Below, one piece after another: positions 26,027-33,812 of a DNA stretch of 33,845 nt (positions within the stretch are counted from its first letter, which is position 1; every line of letters starts with the position of its first letter). Source of the DNA: Gammaproteobacteria bacterium (GTDB lineage Bacteria; Pseudomonadota; Gammaproteobacteria; Legionellales; Legionellaceae); NCBI GenBank assembly GCA_030428185.1, contig JAUICE010000020.1, positions 1-33,845 on the forward strand, given 5' to 3'. The notes below the pieces were generated by a model, which had not been told where the DNA came from, searched no databases, and saw only the letters and a list, made by a program, of their open reading frames with translations. The position numbers and the translations under genes are program-made.

Positions 26027-26861
26027 GGTAGTGCCTCCAATCTGTAATTTTAGTAGAATTTCTTTTTTTTCAGGGAACAAATGAAGTGGCGAATGTTGAT
26101 GTGACATGCCCCGGTTGCGGCGGCATTAAAGTTATTAAATCTGGATTAACAGGCGAGGGAAAGCAGCTGTATCGCTGTAAAGATAATATGTGTGATAAAA
26201 AAACATTTATTTTAAGTACAGTTATAAGGGTCGCCTACCGGAAGTTAAGAAGAAAATTATTGAGATGAGTTTAAACGGTAGCGGTGTGCGAGATACAGTT
26301 CGAGTTTTAGGTGTTGGGATTAATACAGTCATTTGTGAGCTAAAAAAAATAAGACACAAATTATATGAAGTAAACACTGTGTACTTGAAAGAAAAACAGG
26401 ATAATAACGCCACTATTCAAGTCGATATCATTAAAGTTGAATAATTTGAGCTTGATGAACTGTGGAGTTTTGTAAGAAACAAACAAAATCAGCGCTGGTT
26501 GTGGCATGCAATAGATCATCACCCCCACAATGTTTTAGCTTATCATTTTGCCCTCGAAAAGACTCTTCCTTCAAAGCGCTGAAAGAAAAGCTTAGCCAAT
26601 TGATATTGATTTTTACTTCACTGACGGTTGGGGTGCGTACGAGCGGCACTTGCCGACATCAAAACATCTCATCGGTAAAAGAAATACCCAGGCAATTTAA
26701 AGCAAACATCTGACGTTTCGCACCATAATAACGCGATTAACTAGAAAAACCATTTGTTTTTCCAAGCTAGAAGTCATTCATGATACAGTTATAGGGTTGT
26801 TTATCAATTTGTTTGAGTTTGGAAGGTTCATTTAACTCATAAGCAGATTAGAAGCACTACC
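26027..26861 (+). mobile_element. decayed IS1-family insertion sequence
   Basis: The left inverted repeat GGTAGTGCCTCCAATCTG starts at 26027. The right end at 26844-26861 is its reverse complement with 2 mismatches (CAGATTAGAAGCACTACC). The 835-bp element is close to the normal IS1 size. It encloses InsA- and InsB-like coding remnants. The immediately flanking bases show no obvious 8-9-bp target duplication, consistent with an old insertion or rearranged flank. Confidence 0.85.
26086..26835 (+). pseudogene. IS1-family transposase InsA/InsB, broken
   Basis: The frame from a GTG at 26086 gives the InsA zinc-binding head (CPGCGG...YRCKDNMCDKKTF). A frame change near 26225 leads to the helix-turn-helix part KKIIEMSLNGSGVRDTVRVLGVG. 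After an in-frame TAA the same frame continues FELDELWSFV...NQRWLWHAID, an InsB catalytic-domain segment. A further frame gives YFTDGWGAYERHLP and KHLIGKRNTQAI. The last frame gives RLTRKTICFSKLEVIHDTVIG up to a TAA ending at 26835. Two of the acidic residues expected in the catalytic domain (D in ELDE and in FTDGW) are still readable. IS1 normally needs one programmed frameshift; here several breaks and stops make it inactive. Confidence 0.88.
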
Positions 26862-26901
26862 ATATTTTAGATATATCGCTAGAGGAGAAGGAAGTTGGTA
26901 A

Positions 26902-27366
26902 ATGAATGACTTCACAGACTTAACATTTTTGAAAGCGACCACAGAAGATCTCGATTCTATTATTCGACTTTTAGTGGATGATAAATTAGGAATGAAGCGT
27001 GAATCTTCTGGTGAGGACAAAGACTGTTATATCACAGCATTTGATGCAATCATTCATGATGACAATGCCTTTTTAATTGTTGTTAAATGTCAAAGCAAAA
27101 TCATAGCGTGCGCGCAATTAAATATTATTCAGTATTTAACTTATCAAGGTGGGAAACGTGCGCAAATTGAAGGTGTTAGAGTCGACAAGACTTATCGAGG
27201 CAAAGGTGTCGGTAAAAAGCTCTTTCAATATTTAATCAATTTTGCAAAAGAGAAAAATTGTCACTTAGTACAGTTAACCACTGATAAGAAACGCCCAGAC
27301 GCTTATCAATTTTATGAGTCACTTGGCTTTAAGAATACACATGATGGGTTTAAGTTTCATCTATGA
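26902..27366 (+). CDS. GNAT-family N-acetyltransferase
   Basis: The 154-residue single-domain acetyltransferase uses acetyl-CoA. The fold is clear from the N-terminal FLKATTEDLDSIIRLL, the beta4 strand IEGVRVDKTYRG and the pyrophosphate-binding motif R99-G-K-G-V-G104. It ends with the typical AYQFYESLGF segment (134-143). The substrate is unknown; small-molecule, drug or protein N-terminal targets are all possible. A GGAAG site precedes the ATG by about 9 bases. The stop overlaps the next ATG (ATGA), so the following kinase-like gene is translationally coupled. It begins 40 bases after the IS1 right end. Confidence 0.88.
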   Translation: MNDFTDLTFLKATTEDLDSIIRLLVDDKLGMKRESSGEDKDCYITAFDAIIHDDNAFLIVVKCQSKIIACAQLNIIQYLTYQGGKRAQIEGVRVDKTYRGKGVGKKLFQYLINFAKEKNCHLVQLTTDKKRPDAYQFYESLGFKNTHDGFKFHL

Positions 27367-27920
27367 AAAGTGAGCCTAATGATACAGATAAATTTGAGCT
27401 GTTAGGTCATAAGATTTTGATTATTGGCTCAGCGGGCAGTGGTAAAACAACACTTGTACTATATTTAGGCTTAAAAATGGCTTTGCCAATGATTCATTTA
27501 GATAGGTATTATTGGCAAAAGGACTGGACACCAAAAGATAACGCTGAGTGGGAGAAAATTGTTTCAAAACTTATCAATAAAAAATCATGGATAATGGATG
27601 GAAATTATACTCAAACCATACCGTTAAGATTGAAAGAGGCTACCTCTGTCATATTTTTAGATGTCTCGAGATATCGATGTTTGTGGCGAGTATTCATTCG
27701 GCGATTTAAGTTTTTTCATAATCGGCATCGAGAAGATATTCCTACAGAATGTAAAGAGCGTATTAATATTCCTTTTTATCGTTGGATTTGGCATTTTCCA
27801 TCTCGATCTAGAGAAAAAATAATAGATGAATTGAAGAGGTTTAATGGGCCTGTGTTTATTGTTAAATCTAAGGCGGATTTTCTAAATCAATTAAGGTTGA
27901 AGCATAAAAAAAATGACTAA
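27363..27920 (+). CDS. P-loop kinase of the FlaR/adenylate-kinase-like type
   Basis: The 185-residue P-loop NTPase has Walker A GSAGSGKT (22-29), the HLDRYYWQKDW segment and WIMDGNY as found in bacterial proteins annotated as DNA topology modulation protein FlaR. That name is historical; the domain is a nucleotide-kinase-like fold. The region RCLWRVFIRRFKFF with many Arg residues fits a lid. The actual substrate is unknown. It overlaps the GNAT gene by 4 bases and the next P-loop gene by 8 bases, so the three form one translation unit. Confidence 0.82.
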   Translation: MKSEPNDTDKFELLGHKILIIGSAGSGKTTLVLYLGLKMALPMIHLDRYYWQKDWTPKDNAEWEKIVSKLINKKSWIMDGNYTQTIPLRLKEATSVIFLDVSRYRCLWRVFIRRFKFFHNRHREDIPTECKERINIPFYRWIWHFPSRSREKIIDELKRFNGPVFIVKSKADFLNQLRLKHKKND

Positions 27921-28434
27921 GCAACGAATTATCTTTATCACTGGCGCTTCAGGTTCTGGCAAAACAAGTGTCATGAAAGCGCTTGAGGAATCATTATCAA
28001 ATGTCAAGGTTGATTTTTATTACTTTGATAGCATCGGTATTCCAAGCTTTGATGAAATGATAGCCGAATGCGGCTCTTTGGAGTCTTGGCAGCAAAAGAC
28101 TACTGAAAAATGGGTTCAAAGATTAGCTCTAATAAAAGATAAAGACGTTATATTTTTTGAGGGGCAATATAATCCAGAGTTTGTTGTTTCTGAGTGCGAA
28201 TCGCTAAAAATAAACAACTATAGGTTGATTTGTCTCGATGTGTCAGACGAGGAAAGGATGCATAGACTTTCTATATTACGCCAACAGCCAGAGCTTGCAG
28301 ATGAAAACATGTTGTGCTGGGCGAGTGTGCTTCGAGACAAGACCATCAGTCTCGGAGGAAGTGTCATTGATACAACGGGCCAATCAATTTCAGAGATGGT
28401 CCGTGTTTTACAGAGTCTAGTTAATGAAAAATAA
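27913..28434 (+). CDS. P-loop nucleotide or small-molecule kinase-like protein
   Basis: The 173-residue P-loop protein has Walker A GASGSGKT (11-18), a DFYYFDSIGIP stretch, a Walker-B-like DVIFFEGQYNPE (about 78-89) and a C-terminal lid-like arginine segment ERMHRLSILRQQPEL. The pattern is that of small ATP-dependent kinases such as nucleotide, shikimate or antibiotic kinases, but the specificity is not evident. It overlaps the previous P-loop gene by 8 bases, and its last 11 bases overlap the truncated GNAT. The two P-loop genes are different families rather than a duplication. Confidence 0.75.
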   Translation: MTKQRIIFITGASGSGKTSVMKALEESLSNVKVDFYYFDSIGIPSFDEMIAECGSLESWQQKTTEKWVQRLALIKDKDVIFFEGQYNPEFVVSECESLKINNYRLICLDVSDEERMHRLSILRQQPELADENMLCWASVLRDKTISLGGSVIDTTGQSISEMVRVLQSLVNEK

Positions 28435-28615
28435 AAACATGCATTTTGAACCGCTAACAAAACCTTATCAACTTCTAGTCCTATCATGGTTAGCTAAGCC
28501 ACATGTCGCAGAATTTTATTATGTTGATGGCCTAAAAATTACCATGCGGAATATTGAATTATATTGTGATGCGAAAGAGCCCAAAATCATCGACAACACA
28601 AAGCAATTTCACTAA
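28424..28615 (+). pseudogene. truncated GNAT, aminoglycoside-6'-acetyltransferase-like N-terminus
   Basis: The 63-codon frame reads MHFEPLTKPYQLLVL and SWLAKPHVAEFYY. This is the standard N-terminal pattern of AAC(6')-type acetyltransferases (FxPLxxxDxxLLxxWLxxPHVxxxW). It stops about 50 residues into the domain, and the acetyl-CoA-binding RGxGxG region is missing; no continuation was seen in the next frames. It is probably a gene remnant. The start overlaps the preceding gene by 11 bases. Confidence 0.6.
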
Positions 28616-28851
28616 ATTATCCACTTAAGACATTCTTTTGATTGAATCCATTTTTTTTGATCGAAGCGTATGAGATCATATAAGGTCTTATTTTTCAATA
28701 GATTAGATATTTATCTATGGTTTTTGTTTAAACAATTATCTTGAATTCAGATTAAAAAAGACTCATTTTCAGCAAATCCAGAAGTTGGCACTATAATATA
28801 CATATGAATATTATTTAAGCAGATTTATCGTAAAGAACTCAAAGGATACTT

Positions 28852-30822
28852 ATGATGTTGTTTGATGACTTAAGAGAATTACTTAAGCAAGATAGTGCAG
28901 ATGATAAAATTCTTAGCTATTTTGCAGAGAATAAAGAGTGCTCTACCCTCTATGACGAGTCAGATCATTCAGCTTTATATTACATTCTGAAGAGCAATTA
29001 TGCTCATGTAGCTATAAAGTTGATTGAAAGGCATCCAGAAATTATTGGCATCTATGCAGCAAAAAAAGATAAGGTATCTCCGCTGTACATAGCCGTACAA
29101 GAAAATCACATTAGTGTTGTTAAAGCATTACTGGATGCCGGTGCTAATAAAAATGAAGCAAGTAATGTTGGCGTAACCCCGTTACTTATGGCATCGCTAA
29201 TAGGTAATATCGATATCGTTAAGGTACTGCTGGACGCTAAGGCAGATGTAGATATGTGTACGTCTAATTTTGAAACCCCACTTTTTATAGCAGCGCAAGA
29301 GGGTCATGTTGATGTTGTTAGGGCATTGCTAGATGCAGGTGCTAACAAAAATATGCCCAAAAGAGGAGGCATGACTCCACTATATGTAGCGGCACAAGAG
29401 GGTAATGTTGAAGTTATTAAAGTACTTTTGAACGCACGCGCTGATGTGAATAAAGCAACTGATGATGGTAGTAGCCCGCTTATGACCGCAGCCGTAAAGG
29501 GTCATATTGAGGTTATTAACGTGTTATTGGCAGCAGGTGCTGATATTAATAGGACAGAAAAAAAGGATACAACTCCACTTTTTTTAGCAGCGCAAGAGGG
29601 CCATTTTGAAGTTGTTAACGCATTACTTGTAGCGGGCGCTGATAAAGATAAGACAAATAGACGCGGCATGACTCCCCTTTTTATGGCAGCGCAAGAGGGT
29701 CATGTTGAAGTTGTTAATGCATTGCTTGTAGCAGGCGCTGATAAAGATAAAGAAAGAAAAGACGGCTCAACTCCCCTTTTTATGGCAGCGCAAGAGGGTC
29801 ATATTGAAGTTGTTAATGCATTGCTTGCCGCCGGTACTAATGCAAATAATGCGAATAATGCTAACGAAACTCCGCTCATGATTGCAGCAGTTAAAGGCAA
29901 CCTTGAGGTTGTTAAAGCATTATTAGCAGTAGGCGTTGATAAAGAAAAAGTGAGGAGTGATGGCAAAAATCCGCTATATATAGCTGTGGAGCAGGGTCAT
30001 ACTGAAGTTGTTAAGACACTACTGGCAGCCGGTGCTGATGTAAACAAAGCAAGTAGTATTGGTGTGAATCCATTATTTATAGCAGCCCAAGAAGGTCATA
30101 TCGACATTTTAGAATCACTTATTGCTTTTGGAGCAGATGTTTCTCTTGAATGGCAGGGAAAGACACCGCTAATGCAAGCGGCACAAAAAGGGCATGTTGA
30201 TGTCGTTAAACGACTGGTGTTGCATCCAGAAGTGACACTAGAGATGTTACAGGCGTGTGCGAGTAATAGTAACGTATCAAAAAATATGCAAGATATATTG
30301 CAAGAGTGTATTGACTCAAGGATTGAGAGTGCGAAGCAAGATGAGCATTGCAGGGAGGCTATCGAAAACTGGCCAACATGCTCGATTTTGCACACACCAA
30401 TTATTTTTCCGATTCGCATTAATGATGAGCTATACCATGTCTATGAGCGTGAGGCTATAACACATTGGCACAGTTCAAATCCTACTTCGCCTATGACAAG
30501 AAAAAATTTTAATCTTAGCAATCTAGAGGTAGATAAAAGATCTCTTGCAAAGATAAATAATACTCGCTTGCAAATAGATGCTTTCAACAAGCCAGCCTTA
30601 GAAAAAGAGTTTTCAAAACATTATGGAAGTATAAAAAAATCAATTATGACAACGTTTTCAACTGGTGGAGCAGATGTACTTTCAGGAGGGAACTCACTTT
30701 CTCGTAATAGCATATCGCATGCAGAGCTGTTAAAAAGACAGGGAGTGTTTGCAAATAATCCCGCTAAAAATGATGTTGATAATGAAGTATCAAGTAAAAG
30801 AAGAAGAATGAATAAAAGTTAA
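28852..30822 (+). CDS. ankyrin-repeat/U-box protein, probable E3 ubiquitin ligase effector
   Basis: The 656-residue protein has about twelve 33-residue ankyrin repeats from 73 to 455 (TPLFMAAQEGHVEVVNALL pattern). A U-box-like domain follows at about 507-577: WPTCSILHTPIIFP, then YEREAI (531-536) and SPMTRKNF (546-553), closing with IDAF. These match the U-box pattern of CPI..dPV..YER..I...PxTR. U-boxes recruit E2 enzymes in eukaryotes, and bacterial examples such as Legionella LubX act in the host. The tail ends in SSKRRRMNKS, a monopartite nuclear-localisation-like motif (KRRR at 649-652). No signal peptide is present. AAAGGA precedes the ATG and a -10-like TATAAT lies at 28792. It is paralogous to the protein at 32065-33792. 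Confidence 0.88.
   Translation: MMLFDDLRELLKQDSADDKILSYFAENKECSTLYDESDHSALYYILKSNYAHVAIKLIERHPEIIGIYAAKKDKVSPLYIAVQENHISVVKALLDAGANKNEASNVGVTPLLMASLIGNIDIVKVLLDAKADVDMCTSNFETPLFIAAQEGHVDVVRALLDAGANKNMPKRGGMTPLYVAAQEGNVEVIKVLLNARADVNKATDDGSSPLMTAAVKGHIEVINVLLAAGADINRTEKKDTTPLFLAAQEGHFEVVNALLVAGADKDKTNRRGMTPLFMAAQEGHVEVVNALLVAGADKDKERKDGSTPLFMAAQEGHIEVVNALLAAGTNANNANNANETPLMIAAVKGNLEVVKALLAVGVDKEKVRSDGKNPLYIAVEQGHTEVVKTLLAAGADVNKASSIGVNPLFIAAQEGHIDILESLIAFGADVSLEWQGKTPLMQAAQKGHVDVVKRLVLHPEVTLEMLQACASNSNVSKNMQDILQECIDSRIESAKQDEHCREAIENWPTCSILHTPIIFPIRINDELYHVYEREAITHWHSSNPTSPMTRKNFNLSNLEVDKRSLAKINNTRLQIDAFNKPALEKEFSKHYGSIKKSIMTTFSTGGADVLSGGNSLSRNSISHAELLKRQGVFANNPAKNDVDNEVSSKRRRMNKS
29672..29830 (+). 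repeat. 99-bp tandem ankyrin-coding repeats, nearly identical
   Basis: CTCCCCTTTTTATGGCAGCG begins at 29672 and again at 29771, exactly 99 bases (33 codons) apart. The first 57 or so bases of the two units differ at only one position. This indicates recent duplication of one ankyrin unit within the gene. Confidence 0.8.
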
Positions 30823-30833
30823 ATCTTGAGATA

Positions 30834-30861
30834 ATAAAGCCCATGTGAACATGAGCTTTAT
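30834..30861. terminator. hairpin downstream of ankyrin/U-box gene
   Basis: ATAAAGC-c-CATG and CATG-a-GCTTTAT pair around a TGAA loop with one mismatch. It lies 12 bases after the stop and also faces the convergent AraC-GyrI gene, so it may serve both. There is no long T tract. Confidence 0.5.
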
Positions 30862-30894
30862 ACCCAATGGAAATCAAGCTGCACATTTTGAGCG
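30859..30894. repeat. dispersed intergenic repeat copy
   Basis: TATACCCAATGGAAATCAAG followed by CTGCACATTTTGAGCG. It matches the 11622 copy (TATACCCAATAGAAATGAAG) and, beyond that, the TTTTGAGC block of the 11929 and 33813 copies. It overlaps the descending arm of the hairpin just upstream. Confidence 0.55.
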
Positions 30895-30908
30895 TTGATA
30901 AATAGCCT

Positions 30909-31409
30909 TCATAGTGTCTCAATAGGCACGTGAATAAGCGCTAGTGAGTTTTTTTCTGCCTCTGGAATAGAGTCAAAAATAATAAACGCAGGCTTTGAGT
31001 CACTTATTTGATCTGAGATGCTATCAGCCCATTTCCCATAAATATAATGATAGGCAAGCCCTAAATTATTAGGTTTTCCGTTAAAGTGGAATCTTGCGTA
31101 GCGTCCACCAGATAAGGTTAGTTTTTCAGCGCCTAACTCATTGTTAATAAAAGTGACGCCTGCACTAAAGCGTACTTTATTTTCAGGAACAATACCTTCA
31201 TGCGGGTTATCATGCCCTACACCAATAAAGGCTCCAGAAAAGTCATCATTTAATTGGTTTTTTAACGCTAATTTAAGAGTTTTCCATGCATTTGGTGCGG
31301 CCTCAAAATATAACCCTTGAGCGGTACATGCTTGAAGGTTGATATCATTTAGCGTAATGATTTCAGGCTCTTCTAATTCAACAGCCTCTAGTTCACTGAC
31401 AATATTAAG
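30909..31409 (-). pseudogene. GyrI-like effector-binding domain, out of frame with the AraC head
   Basis: From 31409 the minus strand encodes 166 residues of a GyrI/SOUL-type ligand-binding domain: ITLNDINLQACTAQGLYF, GAFIGVGHDNPHEG, AGVTFINNELGAEKLTLSGG and YHYIYGKWADS up to a TGA at 30911-30909. It lacks its own start and ribosome site. It continues the AraC-type gene in the +1-base-restored frame. In related regulators the two domains form a single chain with the helix-turn-helix first. Adding one A to the A6 run would fuse them exactly. Confidence 0.82.
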
Positions 31410-31732
31410 TTTTTTCTTGCCTCACTAGGAGTATACCCAAATGTTTTTTTAAAGCACCTGTTAAACGCTGAATGGTCATCAAAGCCAACTCTTAAAGCAG
31501 ATTCGAGTATACTCTCATTTTGTTTGTTAATGTTTCTAAATGAGAGCTCCATACGAAGTTTGCGAATAAATGAACCGACAGATTTTTCTGTTGTTTCTAA
31601 AAACAATCTTTTTAATGTTGCTACAGATACACCAATTTCCGTGCTCAATTTTTGTAACTCAATAGGCTCATCAATATGCTTATAAATATATTGAATCGCT
31701 TTGATAAACACAGTTTCTTTGTGGTAGGTCAT
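31388..31732 (-). CDS. AraC-family regulator, DNA-binding part, cut short by a frameshift
   Basis: The 114-residue frame is a complete double helix-turn-helix AraC domain: LQKLSTEIGVSVATLKRLF (first reader helix) and ILESALRVGFDDHSAFNRCF (second), closing with the signature FKKTFGYTPSEARK. GGAG precedes the ATG by about 9 bases. The frame then runs into a stop after nine more codons, while a GyrI-like ligand domain lies directly downstream in another frame. The intact regulator would be an AraC-GyrI fusion that binds small molecules or drugs. Whether the short form is functional, phase-variable, or the product of a sequencing slip cannot be told here. Confidence 0.82.
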   Translation of the reverse strand: MTYHKETVFIKAIQYIYKHIDEPIELQKLSTEIGVSVATLKRLFLETTEKSVGSFIRKLRMELSFRNINKQNESILESALRVGFDDHSAFNRCFKKTFGYTPSEARKNLILSVN

Positions 31733-31996
31733 GATATTTCTCCAAATATTTTATGAGCATATAATGCATTATTTTTGAGATAAACATTGTGCTAAAAAGC
31801 TCAATCGCCATTTATTGGATTAAGCTCAAGTGTCAGTCAATGAAATATTTGCCGGGTATGCTGTTTAGGGTTTCTTTCTATCATGTGCTATTTCACGCTC
31901 CCTCATGAATGCTCATGCCTTAGAGAAAAACTAAGATGACTATCACATTTAAGCGACACGAACCATATCACGAGAGTTGAAAATAAAATGTTGTTG
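31733..31996. other. gene-free stretch between AraC and second ankyrin/U-box gene
   Basis: Divergent intergenic DNA with no recognisable ORF or RNA gene. Its right end leads into the promoter of the ankyrin/U-box gene. The AraC-GyrI promoter should lie at its left, but no clear box pair was found. Confidence 0.4.
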
Positions 31997-32025
31997 TTGA
32001 CTTAATTGCAGCCCTTGTGTATAAT
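31997..32025 (+). promoter_or_regulatory. strong sigma70 promoter of second ankyrin/U-box gene
   Basis: TTGACT at 31997-32002 and a perfect TATAAT at 32020-32025 are separated by 17 bases. Transcription should begin near 32032. This places the ATG at 32017 upstream of the transcript and supports the start at 32065. Confidence 0.7.
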
Positions 32026-32064
32026 ATTTGCCCAATACTATCTAAGGCTTTTGCGAGGCATTTA

Positions 32065-33792
32065 ATGTTTAGTAATATAACTACACAACTCAAACAATCT
32101 CTAGAAGAAGGAGTTGAAGACAGCCACCTTATCAGTAAATACGTAAAAAATGAAATGATTCTAAAAGAATTTGATGAAGATGGATATTCGATTTTGTATT
32201 ACATATTGAAGTTCAAGCGAGAAAGTCTTGCTATTAGCTTAATTGAAGAATATCCATGTATTGTTGATACTCTGATAGCAGAAAAAAACAAAGAGACGCT
32301 GCTATATGTTGCAGCTCAAGAGGGGCTTATTAGTGTAATCGATAAGCTACTGATAGCAGGAGCAGAGATAAATATAGTAAGTCAAGATGGAAAGACACCG
32401 CTACATATTGCAGCAAGAGTGGGAAATGTAGATGTCGTGAATATGTTAATCAAAGCTGGCGCTGATAAAGATAAGGCTGACAGCCTCGGGTATACACCAC
32501 TTCATGTCGCCATCTTCGAAGGGCAGGTTGGTATCGTTAATAGATTAATCGGAGAAGGTGCTGATACAAATAAAGCTACTGAAACTGGAGGTACACCTCT
32601 TCATATCGCCACAGAGATAGGCAATACTGATGTTGTTAATGTGTTAATTAAAGCACGTGCTGATATAGATAGGGTTGATAATGGTGGGTATACACCTCTA
32701 TACGCTGCAGCAGAGCTTAATGAAGTCGATATCGCTAAAGCGTTAATCACATCAGATGCGGATAAAGATAAGGCTGACAGCGGCGGGTATACACCACTTC
32801 ATAGCGCAGCACGCTTTGGGGCTGTTGATGTCCTTAATATGTTAATCCAAGCGGGAGGCGATAAAAATAAGGTTGGCAAATTAGGAGAGACACCACTGTA
32901 TCTCGCAGTATTTGGAGGGCATGTTGATGCTGTTAACACGCTAATCAAAGCAGGTGTTGATAAAGATGTGGCTAACAAAGATGGATTTACGCCTCTTTCT
33001 GTTGCAGCATATCATGGAAAAAAGGATATAGTTTATACATTACTAGCAGCAGGTGCGGATATAGATAAGGCAGTAAAAGATGGATGCACGCCTCTTTTTT
33101 ACGCAGCCTCTAAAGGTTACTTTGATATTGTTCGTGCGCTACTTGCTTTTGGTGCTGATTGCACCTTGACAAGCAGAGGAGTCACACTTTTACAAGAAGC
33201 CTCGCGCGGTAGTCATGAAAAAGTCGTAAAGGCACTTGCTGAGCATCCTGATATCAAGCTAGAAACCTTACAGAAACTCTATTTATATGATAATGACTCA
33301 AGTCAAGAAATAAAGGACATACTCATTGAGGAAGTTGATTTAAGAATAGAGAAAGCTGAAACGGATGCTGTCTGTCAAATGGCTTTAGAATTTTGGCCAA
33401 AATGCCCCATATATGGAGACTACATGATAGTTCCCGTTAGAGCTGAAGATAACCATATTTATGAAAGAAAAGCCATAGAAGTATGTTTTGAGCGGAATGA
33501 GCTATCTCCAATGACTCGCGAAGTAATAAGCACAAGGCTTTCTACAGACTTGTTGGCTATAGATTGTATCGATAAAGTTAGAGGGCTAGTTGATAACTTT
33601 TATAAAAAACAAAAAACAGTAGAATGGAAAAGTGAATATGATGCGATAAAAGCAGGTATTGTAGCTGAATATCAAAAAAGCAAACAAGAGCTATCTAGTA
33701 TCAACCGTAGTCAAACATTTTTTGCACCACAATGTTTAGACCAACAAGGGGGAGAGGGAGTGGCGCCAGAAACACCTAGCGCATATCAGTAA
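32065..33792 (+). CDS. ankyrin-repeat/U-box protein, second paralogue
   Basis: About 575 residues from the ATG at 32065. That start is preferred because GAGG lies about 7 bases upstream, the promoter -10 overlaps the earlier ATG at 32017, and the resulting N-terminus aligns with that of the 28852 paralogue. Nine or so 33-residue ankyrin repeats run from about 77 to 370. The U-box-like domain is at about 443-513: FWPKCPIYGDYMIVPV, YERKAIEVCF (467-476) and SPMTREVI (481-488). The tail is Lys/Glu/Gln-rich and ends polar, without the KRRR motif of the first paralogue. Predicted role is recruitment of host E2 and a target bound by the ankyrins; this is inference from domain order. Confidence 0.86.
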   Translation: MFSNITTQLKQSLEEGVEDSHLISKYVKNEMILKEFDEDGYSILYYILKFKRESLAISLIEEYPCIVDTLIAEKNKETLLYVAAQEGLISVIDKLLIAGAEINIVSQDGKTPLHIAARVGNVDVVNMLIKAGADKDKADSLGYTPLHVAIFEGQVGIVNRLIGEGADTNKATETGGTPLHIATEIGNTDVVNVLIKARADIDRVDNGGYTPLYAAAELNEVDIAKALITSDADKDKADSGGYTPLHSAARFGAVDVLNMLIQAGGDKNKVGKLGETPLYLAVFGGHVDAVNTLIKAGVDKDVANKDGFTPLSVAAYHGKKDIVYTLLAAGADIDKAVKDGCTPLFYAASKGYFDIVRALLAFGADCTLTSRGVTLLQEASRGSHEKVVKALAEHPDIKLETLQKLYLYDNDSSQEIKDILIEEVDLRIEKAETDAVCQMALEFWPKCPIYGDYMIVPVRAEDNHIYERKAIEVCFERNELSPMTREVISTRLSTDLLAIDCIDKVRGLVDNFYKKQKTVEWKSEYDAIKAGIVAEYQKSKQELSSINRSQTFFAPQCLDQQGGEGVAPETPSAYQ

Positions 33793-33812
33793 AGTGTAGA
33801 AGCGGAATTTCA

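Noticed and set aside
26462-26713. 83-residue ORF in the IS region
   Set aside because: It is a frame shadow; the real reading in neighbouring frames is IS1 InsB.
31431-31442. TATACCCAAATG resembling the repeat ends
   Set aside because: It lies inside the AraC signature codons (GYTPSEA) and is explained by coding.
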